Positions 1-10,310 of a DNA stretch of 64,000 bases are shown here, one piece after another. Position numbers and translations under genes: made by a program. Origin of the DNA: Physcia stellaris (taxonomy: Eukaryota > Ascomycota > Lecanoromycetes > Caliciales > Physciaceae); contig JABSSW010000065.1 in NCBI GenBank assembly GCA_018902385.1, positions 146,144 to 210,143 of the forward strand, in the 5' to 3' direction. The notes under the pieces are model-generated. The model was not told the DNA's origin and searched no databases. It saw nothing but the letters and a program-made list of their open reading frames with translations. Each line of letters begins with the position of its first letter. Positions within the stretch are counted from its first letter, which is position 1.

Positions 1-1004
1 TATCCTTGCTTTCGACCCTCCTGAGGGAACCCCGAAGTCGAACATGACGTTTCGTGAGCACGATGATGTCTTGGTTGAAAATATACGAGGCCGGGAGCGT
101 GATATGATCTTCGAGGAGACTGGTAGTGCCATTCTGGACATGAAGACTGAGATGAAGCGTGAAGATTTTGATGACGAAAAAAAGGTCAAACAGATCTATT
201 TGAGGGAAGTTGGGGAGAGGTTACAAGCATTCTTGGGAGCTACGAGGGTGCAGATCTACGAGCATCTGGTGCGGTCGCGAATCGTTAACAAATCGACTCT
301 CCTTCCAAACGTACACTGATTGTGATAGCTACGCAAAACCGAAACATCGTTTCCTATCTCTACGGGCGGACCTTATAAATATGACCAACCAACCACGATT
401 GCTCATATTGGTCCGATACCGATCATCCTCTATTCTATATCAATTGGCTGACGCCTTTAGATACTACTCCTGAATGGACGACAAGTTTGATCGAAGAGAT
501 TTGTGGAGCTAGCGCTAGTGAGCTCTTAAAGGGTCGAGTCCAGGCTATCAAGTAAGCGCGTCTGGAGCGACAAAGTAGTCGCTCTCTACTCACCACGCTG
601 TCAGTGTTTGGAAACCGTTACGAGGTCCAGTCCGTGATTGGCCTCTTGCAGTCTGTGATCGTTCCACTGTCGACGCGGCAAAGGATGTCAAAGCGGCAGA
701 CCTTGTATTTGCAAGACACGCGGTAGAGAATTGCCAGATCCATTACTCAAGCTGCCATAAATGGTACTATCTCAGTGACCAACAGCCGGACGAGGCATGG
801 GTATTTCTCCAGTCGGATTCTGCTGACACAGGGAGATCTGGTAAGCACAAGCAAGTCATCGGAGAGTTGAGTATTTAGCTGAGCCTGATTGAAGGTGTCC
901 CTCACTCGTCATTTCGATTGCCTGAAAGAGGCGAAGTTGGAGAACCACGAGAGTCCATTGAAGTCCGAGCATTGGTTTACTATGAGAAAATACCGGAAAA
1001 GTAA
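1..1004 (+). CDS. AsaB/CmcJ/NvfI-like oxygenase, 5' partial
   Basis: Five exons give an unbroken frame of 261 residues plus stop: <1-268, 329-410, 461-551, 605-840 and 895-1004. The introns are 50-60 bp and GT-AG, and the phases agree. The frame is already open at base 2, so the true start lies left of the window. Signature stretches of the fungal AsaB/CmcJ/NvfI family follow in order: FPISTGGPY, QPTTIAHIDTTPEW, ELLKGRVQAINVWKPLRGPV, DWPLAVCDRST, CHKWYYLSDQQPDE and VPHSSFRLPERG. Members are soluble enzymes of secondary metabolism (hydroxylase, desaturase or endoperoxidase reactions, non-heme iron type). The substrate cannot be read from sequence. The family is firm; the reaction is not. Confidence 0.82.
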
Positions 1005-1389
1005 ATGTCGCGAGGTTCGCCTTGTGGTAGACTGAGCTCAGCCGCAGTTCTATCGTACTAAACTAGTAAGCCGCTGCAGAATGCTGATCTCCTACTATTT
1101 CACTGCCACCCTGTGGCGTTCCTCATTGCGGCACTGCTAGCACACTATTCGCAGCCTTCCTCTTTACTCGTACAGATGGGGTTTGACTAAGTTGAGATTA
1201 GTTTAGCGCGAGGTCGATTTTCAAGGCTGCCATCTCTACCATGGGCCTCGTGGGGGAGATGGAATTGGTCTGCGGACGCCATATGAAAGCCAACAATGTC
1301 CATTTCGGGTGAGCCGTGTAACGATGGCCGCCGGATGGTACTGGTACTTTGTCGATCAAAAGGTACTGTGAGAGCGGCATTGCGATGAC
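1005..1389. other. Intergenic spacer
   Basis: No reading frame with family resemblance is seen. It holds the 3' end region of the oxygenase gene and presumably the promoter of the CorA-like gene. No clear regulatory motif is recognised. Confidence 0.5.
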
Positions 1390-3229
1390 ATGAATGCCTC
1401 TTCACCACTACCAAGGCAACATATGTCGCGCTTACTGCCCGAGGTCTCTATCAGCAAACCGCAGGACGAAGTGCAAGTATCGCAGCAAAACGATAACCGA
1501 AAGCTGTGTAAGTTCCCCGGTTTCGAGAGGTTTTCGGTGCTCATGATAGTGAATGGTCATAGTGACCCCACAGGCTTATGCAGAAGCTGTCAGTGAACAT
1601 GCCAAACAAGCGACAGAAGTTTCGCTTTATCCAGGCCAGAACTTTGAGAACCTTGCACGCTACCTGCTACGACCCTTCGAATCAACTGCCTCCAAAAATC
1701 CCTTTCAAGCACAAGCGCATCTAGCAGGTTTCCAACCAACACTGTATAGTTTTTATGCCTCGAAACCTAAGCGACGCATGGTACTTACCACATTAGAAGA
1801 CCTTTCACGAGGAAGGGAAATTCAGTCGCAGGATAATGAAGCTAACTCGTCCTCGATTCTGTTTGTGCGCGGACAACCGTCTGCTTTATGGCTGGCTGCG
1901 CTTGGAGCTACCTATCACATCGACCCAGAATACTATCAGAGGCATCTAGACTTTCGTTCTACGTTAGGAAGGCTGAACCACTTCTCCCTTCCTTCTCTGC
2001 CTTCATCCACGACTTACATCACAAAGCTTCGCTACATTACTATCTGTCAAAGCAACAGAAGAGCAGTATCGGATCAAGGGTTCATTGATTCATTGAGGTC
2101 CGATGGAAAGAAGGCCTTCGAACGGTACATGCATTCCCTCAATCAAAGCATTGAAAAGGGTATAGGAATTGGAAACTCTATTGTACGGGCTTACAACATC
2201 CATGACGACATTCATTCCTCCATTGAGCAAGAAATTTCAATCTACATGAGTCGGACTACGAGTGGTCCGATCTGTAAGTAACAGCAGCTTCCAAGTTGTC
2301 CCACCATACCGGTCCTGACTCCTCTGATAGGTCTGGTGTGGCTTGATACTGGGGAAGACTTAATGCAAGGCCCAGAAGGACCCTGGTTTATTAAGCCTGG
2401 AGACCGGAACGTGGGCTGGCCATACACCATTGTCCATCCCACAATACAGCACCAGCAGCAGATTAGCCTCAAAGCCCACCGGACGGCCATCAAGCAAGAC
2501 TTGCGACCAAAATCAAAGCTTGCTCAGAGTTCCTCACTTCTACATCTAGATTATGGAAAGCTGTACGACTCATCCGTAATGGCGTGTGACGCCTTCTATG
2601 CACTGGATGAGCTCTTCACATTCTGCGCAAATTCCGAGCTCCAATTCCTCAATCTAGTGGAGTCAAAGCTGTCTCAGGAGACTGGATATGCCCAGCTCTC
2701 GAACGACAACCCGCAGCTCTCAAACTTGCTTTACAGTCAAGACATACTCGAAGAGCACGCCAAGCGACTGCGCGAAAACATCGAGACCATCCGAATGCGG
2801 GGAGGTGCGAAATGGCCCCGAGCCTCGGAGCCCGCGATGAAGCATAAAGCAGAGTTTGCCGCAAGCTCCCTCTTGAAAGACTACGAGCATCTGCTCTATC
2901 GCACCGAAGCACTCTCGGAGCGGTGCCGACGCGGTGTCGGCGTGATCATGAGCAGTGCCAGTATCACCGAGTCGAAACGAGCCATCGCGCAGACCTACGA
3001 GGTGGCCAAATTGACCAAACTTGCGTTCTTCTACGTCCCGTTGACCTTCACCACTTCGATTTTTGGCATGAATCTAACGCCGATTGCGGCCGATCAGCGG
3101 AATAGTTTGTGGCTGTGGGTTGTCGTCTCGATTCCGGTCCTGATGATTTCACTTTTCGCACTTGTATATGACGTTTCTTCTCTGTTCAAGCGTGGCAGGC
3201 TGTTTTTGTCTAAATTCTTTAGTCGTTGA
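1390..3229 (+). CDS. CorA-like Mg2+ transporter family protein
   Basis: Three exons (1390-1507, 1587-2273, 2331-3229) join in phase to a 567-residue protein. The C-terminus has the CorA signature: a first membrane helix at about residues 499-517 ending in GMNL (514-517), a short loop, and a second helix at about 528-548, followed by a basic cytoplasmic tail. The long N-terminal part is soluble and poorly conserved, as in the many fungal CorA-like proteins that are much longer than bacterial CorA. Just before the helices lies a helical stretch (SESKRAIAQTYEVAKLTKLA-like), as in CorA stalk helices. The GMN motif is the selectivity filter in true CorA Mg2+ channels. The ion moved by this fungal subgroup is not established. 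The start at 1390 is the first usable ATG in the exon-1 frame; an extra upstream exon is possible. Confidence 0.8.
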
Positions 3230-3596
3230 AAATGAGGATTGTCTATAGTAGGAGTCGGGAGATGATGTATGAAATTTGGGTGTTGATATGGATAGGATGG
3301 GGTACATGACCTTGCTGAGCGTTTTGGACATAGTTATCTCTAGATTTTGTATAGCATATAGCATAGCGCGCCAATCTTCGTTTTCTCGGTTTCTGTTTAT
3401 AGGTCCCGTCGAGACTCGCTCCTGTTTTTATTTTGGATCTTGGAGTAGCGCTGCTTCGCCGGTACGAGGATCGGGTGGAAGTGTTATCTAGTTGTGATTC
3501 TGCGTGAGCTGTTTCCACTTGGTTGGCAAGGCGTGCGCGAACTTGGACCCGCGACGTATACACCTTGGACTGCCAATATTCGGCAACTCGAAGCAT
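3230..3596. other. Convergent intergenic spacer
   Basis: It separates the CorA-like gene from a minus-strand frame, so it should hold two 3' ends. The short frames here show no family resemblance. Confidence 0.45.
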
Positions 3597-4019
3597 TCAC
3601 TCGCTCCTCTTCTGAATTGAGTATATGCAGTGCATCAAGTAAAGGTCAATTGGGGGATGAAGGCCAGTAATGCCGTTTGTTTGGATATCTTCACGCATTG
3701 AGATCCTACCGTAATCCAATCCCCAAGTCTCGGCAGCTACGATCAAGAGTTTCTCCACATCGCCAGGATCATGCCATGTCTTAGGTCTTGCAATCAACCA
3801 CTTCCTGTAGCCAGATGGGCTCTGTTCGGACTTACACCTTTGTCGTGAACAAAATCCCATTTTGTCGAAAGCTTCTTTCTTTGAGTGCTTCGCCGGTCTC
3901 GCTCTAATTTCGATATGTTGCCGCGGCATCGAGATGGCGACAGCCTTTTCGTAGAGCTGCTGCGACGGTTTGCTTGACCTGTCTGTTACCAAGATCACCC
4001 TGGAAGGTTCCGAGACCGA
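3597..4019 (-). CDS. Hypothetical protein, last exon (5' part unresolved)
   Basis: An open minus-strand frame of 140 residues runs from a good acceptor (CCGCAG just above 4019) to the stop at 3597. It has a protein-like composition: a beta-type strand SRVILVTDRS, a Cys pair in GFCSRQRC, then GYRKWLIARP and VAAETWGLDYGRIS. I do not recognise the family. No convincing start lies in the exon itself. A possible donor (GTTAGT) about 60 bp upstream follows a stretch reading DNLDHACQAL, but the phase does not join, so the 5' exons are uncertain. It lies 317 bp downstream of the ketosamine kinase on the same strand. It may be a separate gene or a remnant. Confidence 0.4.
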   Translation of the reverse strand, partial: SVSEPSRVILVTDRSSKPSQQLYEKAVAISMPRQHIEIRARPAKHSKKEAFDKMGFCSRQRCKSEQSPSGYRKWLIARPKTWHDPGDVEKLLIVAAETWGLDYGRISMREDIQTNGITGLHPPIDLYLMHCIYSIQKRSE

Positions 4020-4336
4020 CTGCGGGGGAAAGCAGTGGTGCACTTTGGATTATGTAGGCACACTAACAGGGCCTGGCACGCGTGGTCGAGGTTATCGGGC
4101 GCTAATCTAGAAGTCTATTCGGCTGCGCCTTCAGGATTTTGGTAAAAGAAGATACTTGTTTCTTACACAGAATCCATCGCACTACATGGCTGAGCAGGTG
4201 GTGCAACCACCCGCAGCCGACGGCGGCGAGATATGCTCATAGTTTCGCACTATCATCTAGATACACTTATCAGATGTGATCGAACTTTGAAAGTCAGGTG
4301 TTTTGGCAAATACTTACCTCGAATGGATCCAACTCT
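4020..4336. other. Spacer below the ketosamine kinase
   Basis: This is 3' flank of the kinase gene, and may hold undetected upstream exons of the minus-strand hypothetical gene. Nothing else is supported. Confidence 0.35.
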
Positions 4337-5901
4337 TCAAGCACCCACATCTACATAATCTTCGAATCCACCTGGGTACTTAGCTACTAACCTCTTCATT
4401 TCATCAACAACCCTGAAGGTGGTCAGCCGCCTTCAATTCCGAAGGCATGAAGAGGCGGGACGGAAGAGAACAGAAGGAAAGGGGATCACACAGAGCAGAG
4501 GATTGGTGAACCTACATCTCTCTGAATGTTATCATTTCCGGGAACAATGCCGCAGCATGGAGGTTGAACCGCCTGTTCTCATTAGCGTAGGGAAACTTTA
4601 GTCGTCGAGCTATCTAACATTGAATAGAGTGCATTTCGATCATCGTAATCCTCCACAGGCTTTGCTTTCGGGATGTGTGAGTGGTAAGCGTCAAAATAGC
4701 TTTGAGTAAACTTATTCCGCTCCGGACGCCAATTTCCGAGTTCATCTTGAAAAAATCAGCATCGGTGACTGGATCTGTAAAGGATACTATTACACTCGTT
4801 GTGTGCGTAAAAGCTCGATGGATCGTAGATCAGAGGGAGATTCGTTGCCGCATCGACGGCGGTGTTCCCACACCAAAGGTCTCCATGCACAAGCGACGGC
4901 TTGACCGAACGTCCGTTAATCTCTAGGGGTCGAAGCAGTCGTGGAATGACCTTGGATACCATATCGAGTCGTAGCCCTTCAATCTCTTGCCAAGGACCGC
5001 CTCGTTCGAGATTTAACTTAATCATGTGATGGAAGCCGTTGGTAAAGCAACTCTCCCAAGTATCTGTGTATTCGTTGTCCTGCGGCAAATCCCCGTTGTA
5101 TGTCACGACGTGGAAGCCGAACTTGCCATTTGGAGAGCTGCTTGTAGTGTGCAACGCGGCAACTCTTTTACAGAATTCTGATGGCTCGGGCAGCTTTTGT
5201 ACGAGCTCGTAGAATTTGCAAACGTAGTAGTGCGCGTTTGGGATTTGCTTGAAGGAGCCGTGAGCTATCGGCTTGGGAACGAATTCGCCCTGAGCGTTGT
5301 GAATGGCAAGTGTTGATTCGTACTCGCCTTTCAAGGCTTCCCGGCCGTGATGGCCGAGAGAGACCTGACAGCGTGATTTCAGTCAGCTACCTAAATAGTA
5401 CGAACATACTAGCTCTGGGTACCAGATTTGCCGGAATATGTCCATGGTCTGGTTGTAAGTGCTGTTATTTTTTGGATACACCAACAGAACTATGATTACC
5501 CGACTTAGGGCGTAAGCAGAAGATGATGCCTTCCTCGTGTCGTTTTCATGCCGTCTTTATGCGATCTTCATATGCTTTGTAGCAAACACGGGTATACGTC
5601 TTGTCGTATTGGATGTATTGGATGGATTGGCGGCGATGCATGGGAGGATCGCACCATACCAAAGGATGGGATACTCACCTTCATAAAATATGTATCATTA
5701 TTGTCTCCGTTGCTGCTCTGGACGCTTATCTTATAGCTCTTTGCCCAGGCGGAAGAGCCATGTGCCTCTACCTCAACAGGCCCCTTGAAAAGTGCAATCT
5801 CTGCCGTCATAAAGCCTTAGTTAGTACCTACTTCATTGAATACGTAGGAAGATATGCCTACCTGAGAGGACTTCAGAATTGATCGTAGCTTCAGGTTCCA
5901 T
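4337..5901 (-). CDS. Ketosamine-3-kinase (fructosamine-3-kinase family)
   Basis: Six exons on the minus strand (5901-5862, 5815-5679, 5364-4794, 4745-4619, 4572-4516, 4412-4337) sum to 1008 bp, a complete 335-residue protein and normal for the family. The N-terminus reads MEPEATINSEVLSG. HGSSAWAK is the glycine-loop area, and TYFMKV carries the ATP-site lysine near residue 59. HGREALKGEYEST precedes the hinge, and LVHGDLWCGN near residue 220 is the catalytic loop, followed by YDPSSFYAHNEYELG. The C-terminal NALYSMRFNLHAAALFP and VAKYPGGFEDYVD are also family hallmarks. FN3K-type kinases phosphorylate ketosamines on glycated proteins, so that the sugar then falls off; they act in the cytosol. 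Intron 2 is unusually long (5678-5365, 314 bp) and contains a segment repeated near 10.0 kb. All other introns are 46-103 bp. Confidence 0.88.
5495..5592. repeat. Dispersed repeat segment inside kinase intron 2
   Basis: It shares TACCCGACTT, AGAAGATGATG and TTCATATGCTTTGT, in the same order and strand, with about 10,004-10,072. The segment lies wholly in the 314-bp intron. Confidence 0.55.
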
Positions 5902-6388
5902 TTCTCAAAGAGGGTAGATTTGCGAAAAAACGACTGTCTATCCACAGCGACTTGTAGACTGGTGTAACCTATAAAGCCTAAGTGTTCTGTACAACGAGGC
6001 AGCAAGCTCGGTCACCTCGTAAGAAGAGTTTGTTCTCGTTTGAAAGTCAACTGTTCTCTTAATGCCAGTAGTGGAGTACTTCTCAATAATGTACCGCCAC
6101 TCCCTCCGGACAAGGTGAGTATCAATGAAAGATATAAATCACTCGCCAAATCAACGTTACCCTTTTTTGGAATTCAGACCACAAAGTGATATGATCACGT
6201 GGGATAAGGTCCGCACTCAATTTTGCCAGGGGCGGATTGAAGTACTCGGCACACGTTGTCGTGTCACTCTCTACTCTGTCATCTACCCAACTTTGCGCTG
6301 ATCAAAAGCAGAATTCGTTTGTGATCTTGAAATAGGAAAACTTGCTTCGATCAGATGAAAATACAGCAAATCGGAAAGCAAGTCTTTC
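5902..6388. other. Kinase upstream region
   Basis: This is the presumed promoter of the minus-strand kinase. It contains one copy of the dispersed repeat at 6136-6250. No other gene is seen. Confidence 0.45.
6136..6250. repeat. Dispersed repeat segment, copy upstream of kinase
   Basis: It matches 9,807-9,995 on the same strand: shared words include TTTGGAATTCAGA, CCGCACTCAATTTT and a GATCA-centred block. Read on the minus strand, both copies encode a similar stretch (KLSADLIPRDH here, KLSAGLISDDH there), so this may be a duplicated exon relic. Confidence 0.55.
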
Positions 6389-6870
6389 ATGGAAGCTCAC
6401 GCCCAGGAAACTGCACAAGAGGCACACACCAAGACAATATTCCCCACCCTCGCGGGCGGATGGGGTGCTCAGCAATGATCTTTGGAGGGTTACCAGAAGG
6501 TTTCCACCGCTTCTGATTTGTCGACTAAAGGTTTCTGCACAATTATCACGGTTCCAAGTTCCAGATCCCGCCGCGTGGACAGCATGCTCAACTCACACTT
6601 GGCGCATCTTACGGTAAGTGATTCGAGTGCTTTTCCCACTGTTGCCGCGTCGTTGAGCTTTGAACCAACCGACTGTTGTACGATGTGATCAATCCTGGCA
6701 GGTTCTATGCCGCCGCTGTCATGAGGACCATCCTTGGTCTATTTATCATGAAATTGAACATGCAGCTCTCGCATGGCGAGGAGACTCGCTGAACCATCTT
6801 GCGCTCTTTCGCCTATGCTAGGCCAGGGACGACCGTGACTCTCCGTACATGCTCAAGTGTCCTGAAGGTC
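6389..6870 (+). pseudogene. Cytochrome P450, C-terminal relic
   Basis: Two patches resemble the C-terminal third of fungal P450s. The first (about 6470-6550, frame of 6342) reads NDLWRVTRRFPPLLI...LKVSA, like the K-helix 'SFxKExxRxxPxxLxxxxRKV' area. The second (6688-6850) reads INPGRFYAAAVMRTILGLFI, the heme-loop/L-helix 'CPGRFFA' region, followed by RSFAYARPGTTVTL, the usual end. The heme cysteine is replaced by asparagine at this point, an in-frame stop lies between the L-helix and the tail, and the patches are in different frames. The N-terminal two thirds are missing. It is therefore a dead fragment. The CYP family cannot be told. Confidence 0.62.
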
Positions 6871-7067
6871 TGTATTTGTATGTAAGGCAGGCGAGGTGCA
6901 GGGCAAGGAAGATGGTGGCTGTATTATTTGTAATTTACAATTAGCGTGCTTTCCCCCATCATCTTCTGCATCCACTTGGTCCACGCCTGCATTACCGCGC
7001 GATTGCCGGACCCATATAATCATAGTCACTTCTCTCCTATCTATACGGACTTTCCCAAGACATCGTA

Positions 7068-7454
7068 ATGCATGTCAACTTTGCCCTATATCACATTCCT
7101 CCTTTACTCGTCGCTACAGCCTTGACCTTTGGTGGATTGATACCATTCTTCAATGCTGAATATGCCATTTCTGAGTTCGGCCTGCCGTCACGTATTGCAA
7201 AGTCCAAACCAGCTCAATCGGTCATGATAGTCAGTTCCGCTCGTATCACAGCCATCGGGCTGGCACTATTCACCTTTTACTACCGTGGACAGCTTGAGGC
7301 TGTTGATACTATCCTGACCATCCTTGGGTACGTGGGTCTAGTCGATGGATACGTATGTTGGCAAGAGGATGTGCCTCGAAGGGCCGTATTCCGTGTCTTA
7401 TCTGGAATATTGATTGCTACGTGGGGCTGGTTCGGCCTGACCGCAGCAAACTGA
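7068..7454 (+). CDS. DUF4267-type small membrane protein
   Basis: A single exon encodes 128 residues with four predicted membrane helices: about 5-28, 49-70, 78-100 and 106-126. The spacing and the small-residue patterns fit the fungal/bacterial DUF4267 family: FGLPSR after helix 1, ARITAIGLALF in helix 2, GYVGLVDGYVCW in helix 3 and LSGILIATWGW in helix 4. Its function is unknown; it should sit in a membrane. The ATG at 7068 is the first in frame and gives a family-normal length. A neighbour just upstream is the P450 relic; no operon logic applies in a fungus. Confidence 0.7.
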   Translation: MHVNFALYHIPPLLVATALTFGGLIPFFNAEYAISEFGLPSRIAKSKPAQSVMIVSSARITAIGLALFTFYYRGQLEAVDTILTILGYVGLVDGYVCWQEDVPRRAVFRVLSGILIATWGWFGLTAAN

Positions 7455-8579
7455 GTGGACGAGTTGCAATGAAGGATCGCGAGGGTGATGCCTAACGACA
7501 AGAAATGATTTCCAGCTCCGATCAAACTCGGCTAGTAGTCCAATTCCGAATGTGACCTACCCGTGTACACAGCGTTGGTCACACTGTTTGTGGGGCAACA
7601 AATAGCGTCTTTATCTTTGGTCTATTTGCACATACGACAGCAGTAACACTAAGGTGACTGTCTCAATTTGCTGGCCAGGCCTAGACACTTTGAATAGACC
7701 GGAGGTGAACAGCACGGGGTTCTTCTACAGCTAGCGGCTTTCGACAGCGATAGAAGTGCGTTCGTCTCGGTCCAATATCCAGATTAACACCTGAAACTAT
7801 GGGCGAGGTGATTACGCTGTACGTTCAGGCGCTGCGGACCGTCTGGCTTCTGTTCGTTGCGATACTCTGCATGGGGTTCTGTTGAAATTCATGTGGTATT
7901 GTGTGATGACCATGAGACGGAATTTGGGCTTAGCGAAGGTGGGAGAACGACTCTGGGCGCAGAAGAGGTGAAGGTGTCTCTGTGAGTCACATAAGAACAG
8001 TATTGATAGGAGCCAAGGAGGTGAGAAGAGTTCTATCGAATTTCGATCAGAAGCAATAGCTCCACGAGAATGGGCGGTGATTGCTAATCTATCAAGCGAT
8101 GTCGATTGATACAATAATCAAGTCGAGTTTCACGACTGAATGACCAAACGGCTAATGAGAGAGGCATCTGCTTGATGCCTGCAATATTAATGTGCAATAA
8201 AGAGCTTGATGAAGTCCTAGACTGGAATCGTACAAAGACAAAAACAGAAACAAAAATCGAAAATCTTATGTTTTATCGCTGATCCGGCATCTGCACTTGC
8301 AGTAATTCGTGCAAACTTATTCCCTAACGATTCGGCGCAAAATCAAAAGGTGGAAAGTCACTCGTACATGTGGCATTCTTATGCCCTCCAAATAACGTTC
8401 CTCAACCCCAAAGACTGACGAACGTCATTTCTCTAATTCATTGACGCATCTTATCTCAGTATCAGGGGGGCACCACTCAACCTCAAGCATACCATTTAAC
8501 AGACGCCAGCGCTCTAACCTCCCCCGTTCCCCGGTCCAGCACCTCAGCAAACCGCTCCCTCCACCCCTCAGCCCGGTTT
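7455..8579. other. Long intergenic region
   Basis: Only short, unrelated-looking frames are present (the largest is about 100 codons on the minus strand, 7812-8114, of biased composition). No RNA gene, repeat or family match is seen. Confidence 0.5.
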
Positions 8580-9032
8580 TTAGCTACAAAAGCCTCGAAA
8601 ATCGTCACCTGACACCCCCAAAGCATTAGCATACACAACCTTCGCGGGATCTAGCATTTGGGTACAACTAACACTGTCATTCCATCCCACCCAGTCGTTG
8701 TTATTGGTCACTATATGGCACATACTCCGTTCTCCTTTTGAATCTGCGACAATCCTAAAATAGTTCCTGTCGTGGATGGGAAGGTTGCCTTCGCGTTCGA
8801 CGTGCTCGATGAGGTTGTTGATTGCAATTGGGATGCAGGCGAAAGGGTATGGTTTGCGCTGTTCTTTATGGGGTAGGAGAGGTCCTGCGCGTTCAAAGGA
8901 GAGGAGAAATTCGGTAAATGGCAGGGGGTAGGGGTTTGGAAGGTAGCTAAGGGAGAGAGATGGAGGAAGGTGAATTACTGCTGAAGCGGCGAAAGGTATG
9001 AGAAAAAGCACGAGGGAAGCAGAAAGAATCAT
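8580..9032 (-). CDS. Small secreted protein, unknown family
   Basis: One exon encodes 150 residues. The N-terminus MILSASLVLFLIPFAASA is a clear signal peptide with an AxA cleavage site before residue 19. The mature part is about 132 residues with four cysteines (in FACIP, SMCHI, SCTQM and GFCS), which could form two disulfide bonds. No membrane segment follows, so it is likely secreted. I do not recognise the fold. Size, signal peptide and paired cysteines resemble fungal small secreted proteins, but nothing here shows an effector role. An intron is not needed. Confidence 0.65.
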   Translation of the reverse strand: MILSASLVLFLIPFAASAVIHLPPSLSLSYLPNPYPLPFTEFLLSFERAGPLLPHKEQRKPYPFACIPIAINNLIEHVEREGNLPIHDRNYFRIVADSKGERSMCHIVTNNNDWVGWNDSVSCTQMLDPAKVVYANALGVSGDDFRGFCS

Positions 9033-10310
9033 GTCTAACGTCTATGAAATAATTGTGTGAGAACTATGGTGGATAATTGCAATGAGAATATTGCAATATA
9101 TCGCTACGAAGGATTAATGGCGAACAACCTCTCGCCCTACGGTAAGAGAAGAGAGTGAAGAAAGTATCTACAAGATCGAGCCATGCCCAGGCCGTCGAGG
9201 GAGATCTTGTAGTAGCTAATAGGTTATAGTTTTCCGGACGCCGTACACTCAGCCAGCATCGCTTGTCGCTTAACCGAACGAAGAGGAGCGTCACAAAGCT
9301 TCTGAGGAGCCTATCATTATTGCAGGATCCTGAAGCATACCTATATTGCACACTTGCATGAAGGAGTTCTACTATACTTGCACAGTGCGCATATCGCATA
9401 TGACCCTAGGTCCCTAGAGGTCACCATGGGCACGTTAGATCTAGCCGCTAACACTCATTGGACATCAAGTATTGATCACAGAATCTCAGGTGGCTATCGT
9501 ATTTAGAGCAGCGTATCTCAAGTCTCCTCGGCCACGAGAGCACCGATGGAGCTATCAAGTATAAGCTAAAGTGGGTGTTCTTGCAATGCTAAGACAATGG
9601 GATAGTACTAAGATAAACTTGGTGCATTCTAGTCAGGCTTGACACCTAAGTATCCTACTATAAGATAAGTAGAATGATTGCGTCGTTTCGAATAATAAAT
9701 AACAAAGGATCATGGCTGAACAAAAGTTTTCCCATGGCCTGGTACTAAGTGATGCGATGTTTCAACACACTCGCCCTGGACAGAACTGAGTGCGCATAGA
9801 AAATAGGAATCACTTATCAAATCACGCTTACCCGTCTTTGGAATTCAGAAAGTATTCTGATATGAATGGAGTTCTAGATTGGCCGTATTTCCGAATTCGG
9901 GCTATCGTTGGTTCATTCGGTTTGGATGGATGATTGTGATCATCTGAGATGAGACCCGCACTCAATTTTTCCAGGGCCGAGTGACATACTCTGATAGACC
10001 TGTGACTACCCGACTTGAAAACGGCATCAGAAGATGATGTTTCACCCATATCACATTCATATGCTTTGTGCCAGGGGATGGGTCCACGTCCTGACAGACT
10101 GAGCACATGGGATAGGAGGACGGGTTTTATACCTTTCAAGAAAACACCTTAATTGACCAGTCCAATCTGTATTTACCGGTATTTACCGGCCCGTTCGTAA
10201 GGGGGAAGGGTGGTTGACTGCTTCGTACCAACAGAAAGAGTCCTCCATGATCCCCCCTCCACTAAGGTATTCTCAATCACCACTTTTCGTGCTTTCTGAG
10301 ATCTGGTCGC
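9033..10310. other. Intergenic region with dispersed repeat
   Basis: It contains the repeat block at 9,807-10,090. The remaining short frames (for example minus strand 9,064-9,399) show no family resemblance and are probably chance. Confidence 0.45.
9807..10090. repeat. Composite copy of two dispersed segments
   Basis: 9,807-9,995 matches 6,136-6,250, and 10,004-10,072 matches 5,495-5,592. The two pieces are adjacent here but about 550 bp apart and in the other order near the kinase gene. The copies are clearly diverged, so the event is old. Confidence 0.5.

Noticed and set aside
7812-8114. 100-codon minus-strand frame
   Set aside because: Biased composition (Ser/Arg-rich), no family resemblance, no splice partners; most likely chance.
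9064-9399. 111-codon minus-strand frame
   Set aside because: No recognisable motif; its start and end do not fit a plausible gene model.
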